Below, piece by piece: positions 11,610-23,929 of a DNA stretch of 64,000 nucleotides. The notes under the pieces are model-generated. The model had not been told where the DNA came from, did not search any database, and saw only the letters and a program-made list of their open reading frames with translations. Location: NCBI GenBank assembly GCA_005784505.1, contig VCAZ01000128.1, forward strand, positions 227,501-291,500, in the 5' to 3' direction. How positions within the stretch are numbered: position 1 is the stretch's first letter; every line of letters begins with the position of its first letter. The translations under genes and the position numbers were made by a program. The stretch is from Bagarius yarrelli. Its lineage: Eukaryota > Chordata > Actinopteri > Siluriformes > Sisoridae.

Positions 11610-12062
11610 AATTGGGGCTGTAACAATTATTAAATGATCGCAACTATTTGGTCGCACTTTCATCATCCAAAATTTGATACTGTAGTAACTGCAACATCAG
11701 ACTTCCAACCAAGGTATGTGAGCAGAGTAAAGCGGCGTGATTGTTCCCGGAGTTCAGAGCGTAGTGGTTTTTCTGATACTCCGAGCGCGCTTCACTGACG
11801 CTCCATCGCAAGCTCACCTTAAGCTAACACCCCATAATGAACACATTCATACGCTGCTAAACACCACTGACACAACACAATAAATTATGGATTTCCTTAA
11901 GTAAAATTTTTTTTCTATTTATCTATAATGAAATATTTACAGTTACACATTAATAAGGAAGTAATTTATACTCTGAGCGTAAATTAGTTTAAAGCCCCAA
12001 AACAGGCAATAAATAATCATCATCGCTATTATTTTAATTAACAATTAATCGTCACCCAAATT
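11610..12062. mobile_element. possible non-autonomous DNA element (attaatcg family)
   Basis: The stretch runs from ggggctgtaacaattattaa to caattaatcgtcacccaaat, and similar text (aggcaat, cgctattattt, caattaat) recurs at 4450-4660 and 32180-32410. The recurrence suggests a transposon family; its ends and class are not resolved. Confidence 0.35.
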
Positions 12063-12078
12063 GCATAATCAGGACAGA

Positions 12079-12158
<80 letters not shown>
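12079..12158. repeat. compound (TG)n(TA)n(CA)n self-complementary microsatellite
   Basis: A TG run passes through a short TA run into a longer CA run, so the two arms are reverse complements and the whole can fold into a hairpin or cruciform. It lies in the 5' intron of rnf20. Confidence 0.9.
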
Positions 12159-12161
<3 letters not shown>

Positions 12162-12620
12162 AAGCTTGAAAAGGAAACTTTAGCACCATTAATCAGTAAA
12201 GTAAAATTGTAAAAATACATTTATATTAAATTATTCCAGTCAGATTTATTCCTTTATATTTAAAAAAATTAACCTGCCATTTAAGATAGCATTAGCTAAT
12301 CACTGGCTAGCTTTAAAAAAACATCATTACCACAGAAAACCAACGGGCTTCTATGCAGTGTTATTTTATTGACCTTTTACAGATATATTATTTAACATTT
12401 GTCTGTAATTCATTTGTTAATTACAAAATATTTTTTAGATTTACTCCATCTACCAAAACGAGCTACGACTGACTAACGTTAATATGAAGAAGGACCGGAA
12501 TACTGTTTAGACATTAGCGCCATAACACAACCCACGCAAAGGTAACAGTTTAATAAAGGCCGTCCGGATAAAATTAGCTTATTTAAAAAATATATAAAAA
12601 TGCATTTTATACATACAAAC

Positions 12621-12710
12621 CTCGTTTTAATGTGTTCAACTGTTCAGTTTATAAATGTTGATGTTGCGGAACAGTTGGGGGGGCACCCGGAACCGGAAAT
12701 GGAATCGATG
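12621..12710 (-). promoter_or_regulatory. rnf20: candidate rnf20 promoter and non-coding exon 1
   Basis: On the minus strand a plausible donor (AACGAG|GTTTGTATG) lies at 12621/12620. Upstream are two TTCCGG ETS-type cores (plus-strand ccggaaccggaaat, about 12689-12702), common in housekeeping promoters. There is an acceptor just before the ATG-bearing exon at about 11560. The transcription start itself is not visible. Confidence 0.4.
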
Positions 12711-13030
12711 TGTAAATAGTGCGTACTACTGTTCTAAGTATTGCCGTTATTACATACTGCGCTTTACTATTGTACCATACTGTTTAGTGCAATAGTATGT
12801 TAGTAGCCGGAGACGGGATTATCCGAGTCGTTATGTTCGAGCGACATCTAACGGTGGGAGGTCCAATTGTTTTTGTCTAATTTTTTTTTATAGCAATCCA
12901 AACTTGTAAAGTTGTCTTAAAACTGACACGAATGACGCCTAAAAATTATTTTTCAAAAGTTTATTTACTTGTTGATATTTTTTTCCTTAAACTCTTTTTG
13001 TAACAGGGTTTATACAAACTCCTATATGAT
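12711..13030. other. intergenic DNA between rnf20 and aldob
   Basis: No gene or recognisable transposon end was seen here. The two flanking genes are transcribed away from each other. Confidence 0.4.
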
Positions 13031-13035
13031 AGTTT

Positions 13036-13312
13036 ATGATCTGCTGGGGTCTATCCCAGCCGTCTCTGAAAGGGTGAAGAGCAGGAGGGGGACACCCTGG
13101 ACAGGTTACCAGTCCATCACAGGGCCACACACACACTCACTCCTATGAGCAATTTAGAATCATCAATTAATCTAACATACATGTTTTTGGACTGTAGGAG
13201 GAAACCAGAGAACCCGGACTTAACCCACGAAAACACAGGGAGAACATGCAAACTCCACACAGAAAGGGGAATCGAACCCGGGACCTTCTTCCTGTGAGGC
13301 AACATTAATAAC
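13036..13312 (+). mobile_element. teleost interspersed repeat (family D), copy 1
   Basis: It contains the landmarks gtctatcccagccgtctctg, ggacaccctggacaggttac, gtttttggactgtaggagga and gagaacatgcaaactccaca. The same order is seen at 29797-30110 (inverted) and 31714-31985, and a 5' piece at 15516-15598. It is a high-copy fish repeat; I do not assign its class. Confidence 0.65.
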
Positions 13313-13782
13313 AACAGTGCTGCCCAGAAGAGACAATTATTAAGCAGTTAACAAACTTCTTTAGTGAGTAGGTAAAGTTATAATTCTTTATCCTCGGTAA
13401 AAGATTCACAGATTGTAGATACTGTACGGGTCCCGGGTCTGTGAATGAGAATAGGGATCCAGGATTTACTGGAAACATTCCACATTACCGGACAGTGAAG
13501 TGTGGACTCACCAAAGTGCATTCATTCATTTACTCTTCATATTCTATCCACCTCGTTTTTAAAGGAAAGGTTGGAAAAGCATGTTAGTATGGGTTAGGGT
13601 TGGGGTTTACGGGAGGAGTTGGATCATGCACATGACCTTTGGTTCTGCAGTAAGATCTCAACACCATATTCTGCTTTTGTCCTCTAGACATGGATAAAAA
13701 GCCTATGAACTCTGTTCCTGCGTGATTTTTGTCTCTTGTCTCAAGGTCCAGAGTCTGTATTGTGAAACACCTTTGCGGTAAT

Positions 13783-13815
<33 letters not shown>

Positions 13816-14400
13816 GTCAGCACTCGGCTCTTTTACATCATTGCTGAGTGTTTGCTTTTCACATTACTTACAGCTCCATTCATCAGTTCTATTGATCCAC
13901 TCTAATGGGCTGGTCATCAACGGTCCACCAGCCCTAATGAAATTATTTTATATATGCAATAAGCCACATTTATTACACCGTAATTTCACATCAAGTAGTT
14001 AACTTATAACTTATAGCTGTGCAGTCACACAACAGCACGGGAGCTGAACAGAAACGTTCGACTTTGCACAAAAAAACCTTTAGAAAACCTGAATGGCCGG
14101 TTTATTGTTATCTGGAGTTGTTTGGGACTTTTTTGCTCCCATACTTCCTGCTTAGACTTGATTTACTTGCATTTTTATAAATATATATGATAAAAAATGT
14201 ACTGAAGATCCTTGGTTGAACTTTAGGGATTGTGGTACCATGTGCAGTTGCTACAGGGGTTAAAGGTTGCAAGGATTTGGTAAAGAACACGGTTCATTTG
14301 CAGTGTTTGATTGTGGTTACACGTACACACACACACACACACACACACACGTATGTACTTCAACCAATAGTTCAACAGCAGTAAGTCAACTCCCATAGAG
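13313..14400. other. intergenic DNA upstream of aldob
   Basis: No coding signal was seen. It holds (CA)n runs at about 13782-13808 and 14324-14350. Confidence 0.4.
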
Positions 14401-14407
14401 CCACAAG

Positions 14408-14540
14408 CAGCCGCCATCTTGGATTGGAATAAATAGCGCTGCGTTCACTTGCTCTTTGCAGACGTCGTCACAGCCCATAAACGATCGGTTACCTGTTTCA
14501 TCGTTCATCACCGGCGGTACAAAAAAATACAACAAGCAAG
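14408..14540 (+). promoter_or_regulatory. aldob: candidate aldob promoter and non-coding exon 1
   Basis: A YY1-type motif (gccgccatcttgg, about 14410-14422) is followed by an AT-rich TATA-like stretch (gaataaata), a CRE-like half site (gacgtcgtcac) and a consensus donor (aagcaa|GTAAGAAT, gt at 14540). Vertebrate ALDOB has a non-coding first exon, so this would fit. The start site is not directly visible. Confidence 0.35.
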
Positions 14541-15185
14541 TAAGAATAATAATAATAATTTACTTTTTTTTTTAGTGCTATTGTAGTTAAACATACCTGC
14601 ATAAATAATAGATAAAAGAAAAGCGTTATTAGGTTTCTGCGAGTTTTTAATTGCATTAAAACGTGTTTATTTTTGTTGAAAGTTGTTGAAAGAATGAAAT
14701 AAATACATTACATTAAGCAATAACATGACAAATATTATAGATTATTTTTGGTTTAGTTTATCTTTCTTAAACCTTATTTCTTTAGTGTTTATTTCAGGCT
14801 AACATAAGTTACTAGAAACTTTCTGTAAACTCGTTTAGTGAACGCTGCATTACTGATAGGTTCAATAACACGAGAGTATTTCTTATTTATGTTCAACTTT
14901 TTTTAAACAAATATCCTTAATAATAATAATAATAAAACGTTGTAGTATTTGCTCAGATTTGGGATAAATAACCAAAAAGCACAAAATACAAACAGTCGAT
15001 GTTTCGCAATCCAGTCTGGAAAGACTTTTCTGAACATTGAGTCTGTTTGTTCAGTAGGAGGAGGTCCTCAGGGTTAAAGATCATCCGGGCCAAATATTTA
15101 CTAAACTGCAAAAGCTGTTGAAAAATATGTCGCTTTTATCCTCATCAATAAGATCCTCTGATTATTTTTTTTTTCCTCCACCAGG

Positions 15186-15613
15186 ATGACCCACCAGTAC
15201 CCATCACTTTCTCCAGAGCAGAAGAAGGAGCTAGCCACCATCGCCCAACGTATCGTGGCTCCTGGAAGGGGTATCCTGGCTGCAGATGAGTCCACAGGTG
15301 AAATCGCGTGTTCCGTTAGTTAATGATTAGTTAATTGGTTTGAGTTAATCATTGTGTTGCAAGGACAAAAATATGCTTACAGCACAAATGAGCGAATGGG
15401 CGGCACAAATAATCGTGTTGGAAAGACGAAAACTGGTGTTAAATTATTTTTTTACAGGTTTTCTGTAACATTTGCATTCACACGATTAGACACAATCCAA
15501 ATTACAACATTCGTTCATTTATTCATCTTCTATACCCGCTTATTCCCTAATTCGGGGTCACAGGGATCTGCTGGAGTCTATCCCAGGCTGGAAGCACATA
15601 TTAATTGTGTAAA

Positions 15614-15666
<53 letters not shown>

Positions 15667-18600
15667 TATATATATATCTCAAATTCAGTGCACTTTAGTA
15701 CCTCACAGCTGCTGTTATGTCTTTTACTTAATTGTAGCCTGAAATAACACACAATAGCGCATGCTGACATAGGAAAATAATCAGTAACGGAATGTTTGGT
15801 TTGGTTTATTTTCTATTACAGCAGTTAATTAAAAAGATTTAAATGTCTTCATCCCTAACGAGAGGGTTGTCCTCCGAATGTCCAAAAAGAGTCGTGAGTC
15901 GAGTAATTCTCTTTATTAAAGTCCAGTAATGTTCACGTGCCTACAGAAAGACGTCTTTCCACAATAAAGGTGGTCACCAAATTAACGCAGGCTGAGCTGT
16001 TCGGATCATTTAGCCGTTTCTCAGTGCCTTAAAAGGAACGTCACTCCGCCATTCGTGGAAGTCTTTTCCACCGCATTGACTAGCGCTTCCGAATGCTGGT
16101 CGAAGATTAAGCTTTCTTCCATTCGTTTCTACCCTGTTTATACTCGCTATGTTCGTTTACTCATCGCTATAGCTTCACTTGTGATTCCGTTGGTTTTTGT
16201 TGATTTATCAGCAAAATAAAACCATTTAATATATATAAATTGTTTGGTTTTATTTTGCTGATTTCCCAAAAACCTAATTTTTAAAACCTCATCATTGTCA
16301 TGTCGCCCTGTTATTACTACATATTTCTTATTTCCTAGTTATTATTGCGCAATCTTAATTCCCCTTAAAACGTACTTCCTTTTAGCATTATATTATGACG
16401 TAACCAAATTCCCCTCAGAACCTGATCTCCCTTTAATACGATTATTTATTTTTAATTATAACAAACTTTTCCTGATTCAGAAGTTAGTCTGGATCACGTC
16501 CTGCTTTGTAGCTAATATTAATTGTACCCTTATGGTAATTAAGAACCCGGAAAACCTTCCGCTAGAATAATTTATCGGCGGGAATGAAAAATATATCCGA
16601 AACAAACATCACCTTACAGAAAGATTTCATCTAATTAAAACAGAAACGTGAACATATCGGTAGGTCAACCAATCCGATTTGTGTATAAGTTTTCTGATTT
16701 CTGATTCAGGCACCATGGGTAAACGTCTGCAGAAGATCAACGTAGAGAACACGGAGGAAAACCGCCGCTACTTCCGAGACCTCCTGTTTTCTGTCGATCC
16801 GTCCATTTCCCAGAGCGTGGGAGGAGTCATATTCTTCCATGAGACACTGTATCAGAAATCAGACGGTGGCATCCCTTTCCCCAAGCTCATCAAGGACAAG
16901 GGAATTGTAGTCGGCATCAAGGTAATAACGCTGTTATACATGTTGTTATAACAGGGAAATTGTAGAAAATTAGTTTGCGATCATCCAATTGTCGATTAGA
17001 CATGCGGACAAACTACATGTAGCGTAATCAAGAATAGAGATTGCGAGCAAACTGCAGTCCAGATGCAGATCCACCAAAATGTGATTGACTATTAAATCCT
17101 TACACTTAAAATCAAAATAAATTACAAATAAACAAATACGTTTATTTGTAGTTGTTGATTGGAAGACCTGGGTTCAAGCCCCACTGCCGCCAGTCTGCCA
17201 CCGTTGGGCCCTTGAGCTGGACCCTAAAACCTTTCTGCTCCAGGGGGCGCTGTATCCTAGCTATCCTATCCTATCCTGACCCAACTTACTGCGCTGGGAA
17301 ATACGATAAAAATTTTTTTTTTACTGTGCTGTAGAGTCTTTGTGAGACAAAATGGCAAATCTAATCACCAATTCAAAACCCGTTAATCATCTGCATTTAA
17401 TTAGTGTAATTATTATAAATTATTCTGCTGAAGGCATTTCATTAGGAATTTAAAAATATTAATATTAATTATTATGATAATTACTTTTAATGTACTGTCA
17501 CTTGGGTAAGTGGTAGCTTAGTAGTCAAGACATTGGACTGCTGATTGGAATCATGGACTTTAAATCCTAGGACCGCCAAGCTACAACTGCTGGGCCCCTG
17601 AGCAGGGCCCCTTAACCCTCACCTTCTTAGTTGGACACAAAAATTCAGATTAATGTAAGCGATAACTGAAAGCTGTAGCGTGAATAAAAATATTTTGTGT
17701 TTCGCACCGTCATGTTAGTGGCTCATTTAGACCTTTACAAGAAAATAAAGGTTACATAACTTGATATGACATCATTAGGACGCCATTTTCAGTTAAGACC
17801 AGCTCACACACACACACACACGTGAATTGTCTGTTTAACGTATTTCTTAATGTTCCTCTGTCGTTAATGATTCCGATGGTTCTGTCTCGTGTTGCTAGGT
17901 TGACAAAGGCACAGCAGGGCTGAATGGGACAGATGGCGAGACAACCACACAGGGTAACTCCAGCATGACATCTGCTTTTAGCATAACGTTGATGGTTCTG
18001 ATCAGGACATTCCGGTCTGTGATCCTGTGTGAGCTTGTGATTAATCTCTTGCCCCTGTGATTGTTAGGTCTGGACGGCCTGGGCGAACGCTGTGCCCAGT
18101 ACAAGAAGGACGGGTGTGACTTTGCCAAGTGGCGCTGTGTGCTGAAGATCTCTGACGGCTGCCCTTCTGCTCTCGCTATTGTCGAAAACGCCAATGTTCT
18201 CGCCAGATACGCCAGCATCTGCCAACAGGTACGAGTCCCAGGGCACAAACTTACTTTTTTAAGATTGGGCAAAATCAAGGAAGTAATATCGTTCTTAATT
18301 TTGTATTATTTATAACAATAGAATGGCTTGGTGCCTATCGTTGAGCCAGAGATTCTTCCAGATGGTGATCACGATCTCCAGCGATGCCAGTACGTCACAG
18401 AGAAGGTAAGACCATAAAAAAAAAACGGGTTGGATTTAACTCCTTCTACAAGCCTTAGCTTAATACTAAACTGTAACACACTATGCTAGACAAGAGATCA
18501 AATACCCCACCCTGCCAAGCTCTACCTGGGCAGGAGGACCTCGATGAGGTTCAACTTCACCCAATCAGGACTTTGTTGGTTTTGAAGCTAGATCTTCATT

Positions 18601-19377
18601 CAGGTTTCTTTCATCAGGTCCTTGCTGCCGTCTACAAGGCTCTGTCTGACCACCATGTGTATCTGGAAGGCACTCTGCTCAAACCGAACATGGTGACAGC
18701 AGGACACGCCTGCTCTAAAAAGTACACCCCGCAGGAGGTTGCCATGGCAACAGTCAGCGCCCTCAGACGCACCGTTCCCGCTGCCGTGCCAGGTGATTTT
18801 TTTGCATCACTCGTTATAAAAATCATGGTGGTTGTTTTTTTTTTTTCTTCCTCTTCCTTGAATCTGTACTCACAGAGATTTTGTCTTTCATCCAGGCATC
18901 TGCTTCCTGTCAGGAGGTCAGAGTGAGGAGGAAGCTTCGCTCAATCTCAACGCCATCAATCAGACTCCGCTGCACACACCCTGGAAGCTGACTTTCTCCT
19001 ACGGACGCGCGCTCCAGGCGTCAGCGCTCGCAGCGTGGAAGGGTAAAGCAGAGAACAGGAAGGCTGCACAGGAAGCGTTCTGCACACGTGCCAAGGTGAG
19101 TCGTGAAATGATGAAGAGAATTGTGTGTGTCAGTATTCCTATATAATAAATATAAAAATATATGTTTATTATATATATATTATATATAATGTATAAACAT
19201 AAGGGAAGAAGAATGTGAAACAACAGGTGCAGCTCTGGGAAGTGAACATTAATGCTTCTTTTCTATCCGTCCCTCCTACAGATTAACGGTCTGGCATCTA
19301 AAGGCGAGTACAAACCATCAGGACAGGCTGACAAGGCTGCCATGCAGTCTCTTTACACCGCCAGCTACGTCTACTAG
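15186..19377 (+). CDS. aldob: fructose-bisphosphate aldolase B
   Basis: Class I aldolase cleaves fructose-1,6-bisphosphate and, for the B isozyme, fructose-1-phosphate, in the cytosol of liver, gut and kidney. Coding exons: 15186-15297, 16710-16921, 17899-17953, 18068-18228, 18322-18405, 18618-18792, 18896-19095, 19282-19377, all GT-AG and in phase, giving exactly 364 aa, the family length. Visible landmarks: MTHQYPSLSPEQKKEL start, ILAADEST with the substrate Asp, FAKWRCVLKI with the active-site Lys, LEGTLLKPNMV with the Schiff-base Lys, and the C-terminal Tyr (YTASYVY). Isozyme B is favoured by GTMGKRLQKINVENTEENRR, by GGVIFFHETLYQK context and by linkage to rnf20. Some segments (VDKGTAGLNGTDGETTTQG) look A/C-like, as is usual in fish. 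No damage is seen. Confidence 0.95.
15516..15598 (+). mobile_element. family D interspersed repeat, 5' fragment (aldob intron)
   Basis: It reads ttcatttattcatcttctat, cccgcttattccctaattcg and gagtctatcccaggctgg, the same head sequence as the copies at 29797-30110 and 31714-31985. It is truncated after about 80 bp. Confidence 0.6.
15617..15678. repeat. (TA)n microsatellite in aldob intron
   Basis: An almost pure TA run of about 60 bp with one G interruption. Confidence 0.95.
15780..16700. other. aldob intron before exon 3: no coding signal
   Basis: No transposase or gene was recognised. It contains a 17-bp perfect inverted repeat (16208-16224 with 16245-16261). The stretch 15845-16060 may be an old LTR or DNA element, but I found no second copy in the window. 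Confidence 0.35.
16208..16261. repeat. 17-bp perfect inverted repeat (hairpin)
   Basis: The arms tcagcaaaataaaacca and its exact reverse complement are separated by a 20-nt AT-rich loop. Confidence 0.85.
17148..17240 (+). repeat. tRNA-headed SINE fragment (aldob intron)
   Basis: It contains gacctgggttcaagcccc (box-B-like), then ccaccgttgggcccttgagc, the shared second block of the family. Confidence 0.55.
17507..17640 (+). repeat. tRNA-headed SINE (aldob intron)
   Basis: It shows ggtagcttagtagtcaagac (box-A-like), ggactgctgattggaatcat, tgctgggcccctgagcaggg and ccttaaccctc in family order. The 3' core is degraded. Confidence 0.6.
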
Positions 19378-19569
19378 ATTAAACACGCCTCCATTATGCC
19401 AATTTGTCCTGGACCGCACAAAACTGTGAATATAAAGTTGTAATTACGTTGTAATGCTTACGTGATTTTTTTAACAGATCTTTGCTGAAATCTAATCCAC
19501 AAAATAATGGCCAAATCTTTAAATTCTTATTTTTTATAGTGTATGAAAATGAACGATCTTTTCATGTTG

Positions 19570-19575
19570 AATAAA
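19570..19575 (+). other. aldob: aldob poly(A) signal
   Basis: AATAAA lies 193 nt after the stop codon, giving a short 3' UTR typical of aldolase genes. Confidence 0.75.
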
Positions 19576-19599
19576 TGAAAGAAACAAACCGGGTTGTTC

Positions 19600-20050
19600 T
19601 CTACTTCTTGAAATTATATACGCAGTTTATTGCGTGTCTTGGTGATGTACCGTGCAGTTTGTAGGGTATGTGTCACCCAGTTAAATTACTTCAGTAATAC
19701 TTAAATTCTGTTATTGTGTGCTGTACTTTTCAGTTTAACACATATAAAAAGAGTGATTGTTTAAAAGCGTCTTTAAATATGTAGCTGTGCTTTTTAACTG
19801 CTATTGAGTTTGACGTCAGCTATTGTGTTTACTGGACTTACAATTAAGGCCAAAAGTTAACATGCGCCCAAATGAGAAAAAAAAAAAAATGTAATCTTAG
19901 ATAATTAAAACTCCACACATTCCGTATGTTTCTATACATTTAGTCGACTGCTTTATTAAACACTGTAGAAGATTCCAGAAATGAAACTAAACTGCTTTTT
20001 GAAGCATCTAATTTGTCCATTCATCATCATCATTTATCTATGTCTCCATC
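19600..20050. other. intergenic DNA between aldob and maea
   Basis: No gene or transposon was recognised. This is the junction between a block matching human 9q31 and one matching human 4p16. Confidence 0.4.
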
Positions 20051-20520
20051 TATCAATCTATTTATGTGTTCGTCTATCAATTTATTGATCCGTGTATCCA
20101 TCTATCAATTCATTTAACGATCTATCCATCCATCAATTCATTTATCTATATATCTATCAATCTGTTTATCCATCAATCCATTTATTCATGCATCCATCCA
20201 TTAATTCATTTATCTATGTATCCATCCATCAATTCATTCATCCATGTATCCCTCTATCAATCTATTTATCCATCTATCAATTCATTTATCTATGTATTCA
20301 TGTATATAGCCATCTATCCATGTATCTACCAGTTTATCCATCCATCCATCCATCCATGTATGTAATTAGCCATGTATTCATCTATCAATTTATTCATTTA
20401 TGTATCCATCTGCCCATCCATCCATCTATATAATCAATCAATGTAATTATCTATTCAACTATCAATCAATCCATCCATCCATCCTTCCATTCATTCATCC
20501 ATCCATCCTTTATTCCTCTC
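20040..20520. repeat. imperfect (ATCC/ATCT/ATCA)n tetranucleotide array
   Basis: About 480 bp of degenerate 4-bp repeats (ccatctatcaatt style). It produces long isoleucine/histidine/proline/serine pseudo-ORFs in every plus frame, none believable. Confidence 0.9.
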
Positions 20521-20674
20521 ACACCCAAGTAATAATTACAAATAAAATATGTAATTCATGTTTTAAGGTTAATGTTAATCTACGTTAAATTTTTTTTACC
20601 ATCTTTGGAGTGGCGGTACTGTTTTTTCTCCCTTCATGCAGTGTGGTTTTAACACACATGGACAGTCACAGCAT

Positions 20675-22320
20675 TTATTCAAATAATTTTATTGGACTAA
20701 ACATGAACAACCCAACTACTCTATGAGTTACACACATGCAGGAGCAGTATCTAAGTAGCCTTTTCACACTTACAATAAAATAGCACATTTTAAGCAGCTT
20801 GCCGAGTATAAAGAAAAAAAACCCCAAACAGTGTGCTTAAAAAAAGGTGCTGATAGATGACCTAACCGCGAAGTGACGGGGAAAATCTGAAGGATACCAA
20901 GTCTAAAAGATAGAAAATGTGTGCTTGAACAACGACGTCACCAAACTCTAGTGCTTTGTCGAAAAAAATGCTTATGATTATCTTAAGCATTTTTTTTTCC
21001 GTTAAAAATCACAACAAAGCGGTTAAGTCTTTTTTTTTTTTTAATCCATCCTGAACCTATGTAGCCCTTACGATTAAGACGTAACAAAAAAATACAAATA
21101 ATAATAGGAAGACGGTCTATTTTCTCAAAAATGGAAAATAAGAAAGTCAGGGTTGTGTGAGGTATGAAGACACAGTGAGTCAGACTCGATGGTGTGTCGA
21201 GTCAGTGTATGTCATCAATCTAACCTGAGATTCCGACACTTCAGGCTGCTTTGGTGAAGGAATGCAGAGGTGCGCAATTCAATTCCGGGGAAATTCTTTA
21301 AAAGCAGAAATAGACTGGACATTCGATCCTCCAGCTTCATCCTGGGTACAGAAAATGACTCAATTTCTTTTTACTTTGCTTAAATAAACACTATACGATT
21401 GTGCAAAATTAGTCTTGGAGAAGACAGGAGTGTGATTGTGAAAAAAAAAAAAAAGGAAAATTGCGCACACCTCCTTTAAAAAAAAAAATGCATTCTTTCT
21501 AAATCCCAAAACACCACCAAATCTGGCATGAGATCATAAACGGTTCGAATAACAACACATATGTCTGTAAAGAAGGTCCTTAAAAACCTTAATATTTTCA
21601 CTAAGAAAGTTCTGCTACACTAGAACCCAAAACTGGGTCATGGACACAGGAAGTCCTGTTCGTAATGATGGACCAGTCGAAACACGGCATGTGATGTAAA
21701 GTCTAATAACAACCCTTTACGAATAGCTACCAACAAACTGCAATGTCTTTCTACACCTAGTTACATCGACGGAGAATTATGTGCCGCGTATTGCCACGGA
21801 CGCTACTACGCTTTCTCTAAGGTAACTGCGACGGGAGTGTGTGTGTGTGTGTGTGTGTGGAAAAAATGTGCCTGTTTTATCAAATCTTATGGGGTAACAG
21901 GTTTCACAGAGGCCCAATTATGCTAAAAAAAAAAAACAATAGCATGGGTCCCCTCGACTAAAACAAATGGTCATCTTTAAAGCACACTAAAAAGGGCTGG
22001 AGCTCCCAGATATACAAAGTGGAGTCGTGTCCTTATGTCCTTTTGTCACTAAAAAGCCGGTAAAGGATAATGCAGAAATATCAACCTTTTTTTGATGAGA
22101 TGTTTGTTCTTACTTATTCGGTTGTAGAGGAAACAAAAACCTTGAAACCTTTTTTTTCCCCTCTGAATTCAGTCTTACAGAACACAGACTGAGGGTCAAA
22201 CGTCTGCAGAATACAGGCGCCGTCGTTTTCGGGTTTCGTCGAGCCCAGGGTGATGTCATCATTAAAAAAAAAAAAAAAAAAACAGGAAAAAAAAACTCAA
22301 ACTAAGCTCTGAAGATCTCA
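20675..22320 (-). other. maea: probable maea 3' UTR
   Basis: Repeat-poor sequence follows the maea stop codon on the minus strand and ends near an AATAAA (minus strand, 20688-20693). The extent of about 1.6 kb is inferred from the position of the signal and the lack of another gene. Confidence 0.5.
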
Positions 22321-22545
22321 TCACATGATGTAAACCTTCTCAGCCTGGGAGAAGTTGAAGACTTCTTTGGTTCTGGGACACACCACCTTGTCGTCTTGGC
22401 GAATAGACAAAAGAGACTGGACATAAAAATACAGAAAAGAAAGAGCATCAATAATACTGTTTGGATTGAATCGGTGTTTCCATGAAAGAATAATAAAAGA
22501 GAGAGAGAGAGAGGAAGAGAGAGAGAGAGAGAGGAAGAGAGAAAA

Positions 22546-22581
<36 letters not shown>

Positions 22582-22890
22582 GAAGAGAGAACAGGACAGA
22601 GAGAAAGAGAGGGAAAAGAGATAAAGAAAAAGAGAGAGATTAAGAGAGATAGAGAAAGAAAGAGAGATAGATAAAGAGAGATAGAGAGAGAGAGAGAGAG
22701 ATAAAGAGAGATGAAAGGAGAAGAGAGAAGAGAGAGGGAGAGAGAGGAAAAGAGAAAAAGAGAGATAGAAGAGATTCGGAGAGAGAAAGAGAGAAAAGAA
22801 AGAGATAGAGAGGAAAAGAGAGAGATAAAAGAACAAGAGTGATAAGAGGAGAAAGAGAGATAGATAAAGGAATAGAGAAAGAAAGAGAAC

Positions 22891-22921
<31 letters not shown>

Positions 22922-23896
22922 AGAGAGATAAAGAGAGAGAGAGAGAGATAAAGAGAGATAAAGAGAGATAGAGAGGGAGAAAGATAGATAAAGAAAGAGA
23001 TAGATAAAGAGAGAGAGAGAGAAAGAAAGAGAGAAAGAAAAGGAGAAAGAGAGAGATAAGCAGAGAGAGAAAGATAGAGGAGAAAAGAGAGAGATTAAGA
23101 GAGATAGAGAAAGAAAGAGAGATAGATAAAGAGAGATAGAGAGAGAAAGAGAGAGATAGAGAAGAGAAGAGGGGAGAAAGGAGAGAAAAGGAGAGGAAGA
23201 AAGAGATTAGAGGAGAGAGAAGAGAGGAAAGAGAGAAGAGAGAAAGAAAGAGAGAAAGAGGGAGATAGAGGAAGATAAAGAGAGAGCAGGGAGAATGAAA
23301 GAGATAGAGGGAGAAAGAGAGAGAGATTAAGAGAGAGATAAAGAGAGAGAGAGAGAGATAAAGAGAGATTAAGAGAGATAGAGAGATAAAGAGAGATTAA
23401 GAGAGATAGAGAGGGAGAAAGAGAGATAGAGAGGATTTTTTGCCCTATAACCGTTCTTTACTCACATTATAGCCATAAACGTAGCCATTAGGCAGCATCA
23501 TGGGTGGGTTGTTCTCGTTCATGACCTCGCCGGAGATTTTACACACCAGGCGAGAGTTTGCGCAATGGGCCATGGGGAGAGGCTGAGCCAGCTTGTTCAG
23601 GGACTTGCTGCATACTGGACAGTCTGGGTTTTTGGAGGAACCATCCTCTTTGTAACACTGTCTGTGAGTCAAGAGTCAAGACTAACAACCTGATCATTCG
23701 GACAAGAGAAGGAAGTTCAACCATATTCTATTACAAACGATGCCCGAGATTAAAAAAGATAAAACATTATACACAAACATAGCGATTGTTGTTAGAAATG
23801 ACATTAGCTTGAAAGTATGTGCAAACATCAGCATGCAAACCTATACTTAGGATGTGTTAACAGAAACTGGAGACGCTCTTAGGAAGACGTGGTGTG

Positions 23897-23929
<33 letters not shown>

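Noticed and set aside
15186..19377. Aldolase A or C
   Set aside because: The TMGKRLQKINVENTEENRR block and the linkage to rnf20 point to B, although some exons look A/C-like.
22321..22836. 171-codon minus ORF rich in Ser, Leu and Phe
   Set aside because: Only its 5'-most codons on plus coordinates (22321-22416) are real, as the last maea exon; the rest is translation of the GA/CT array.
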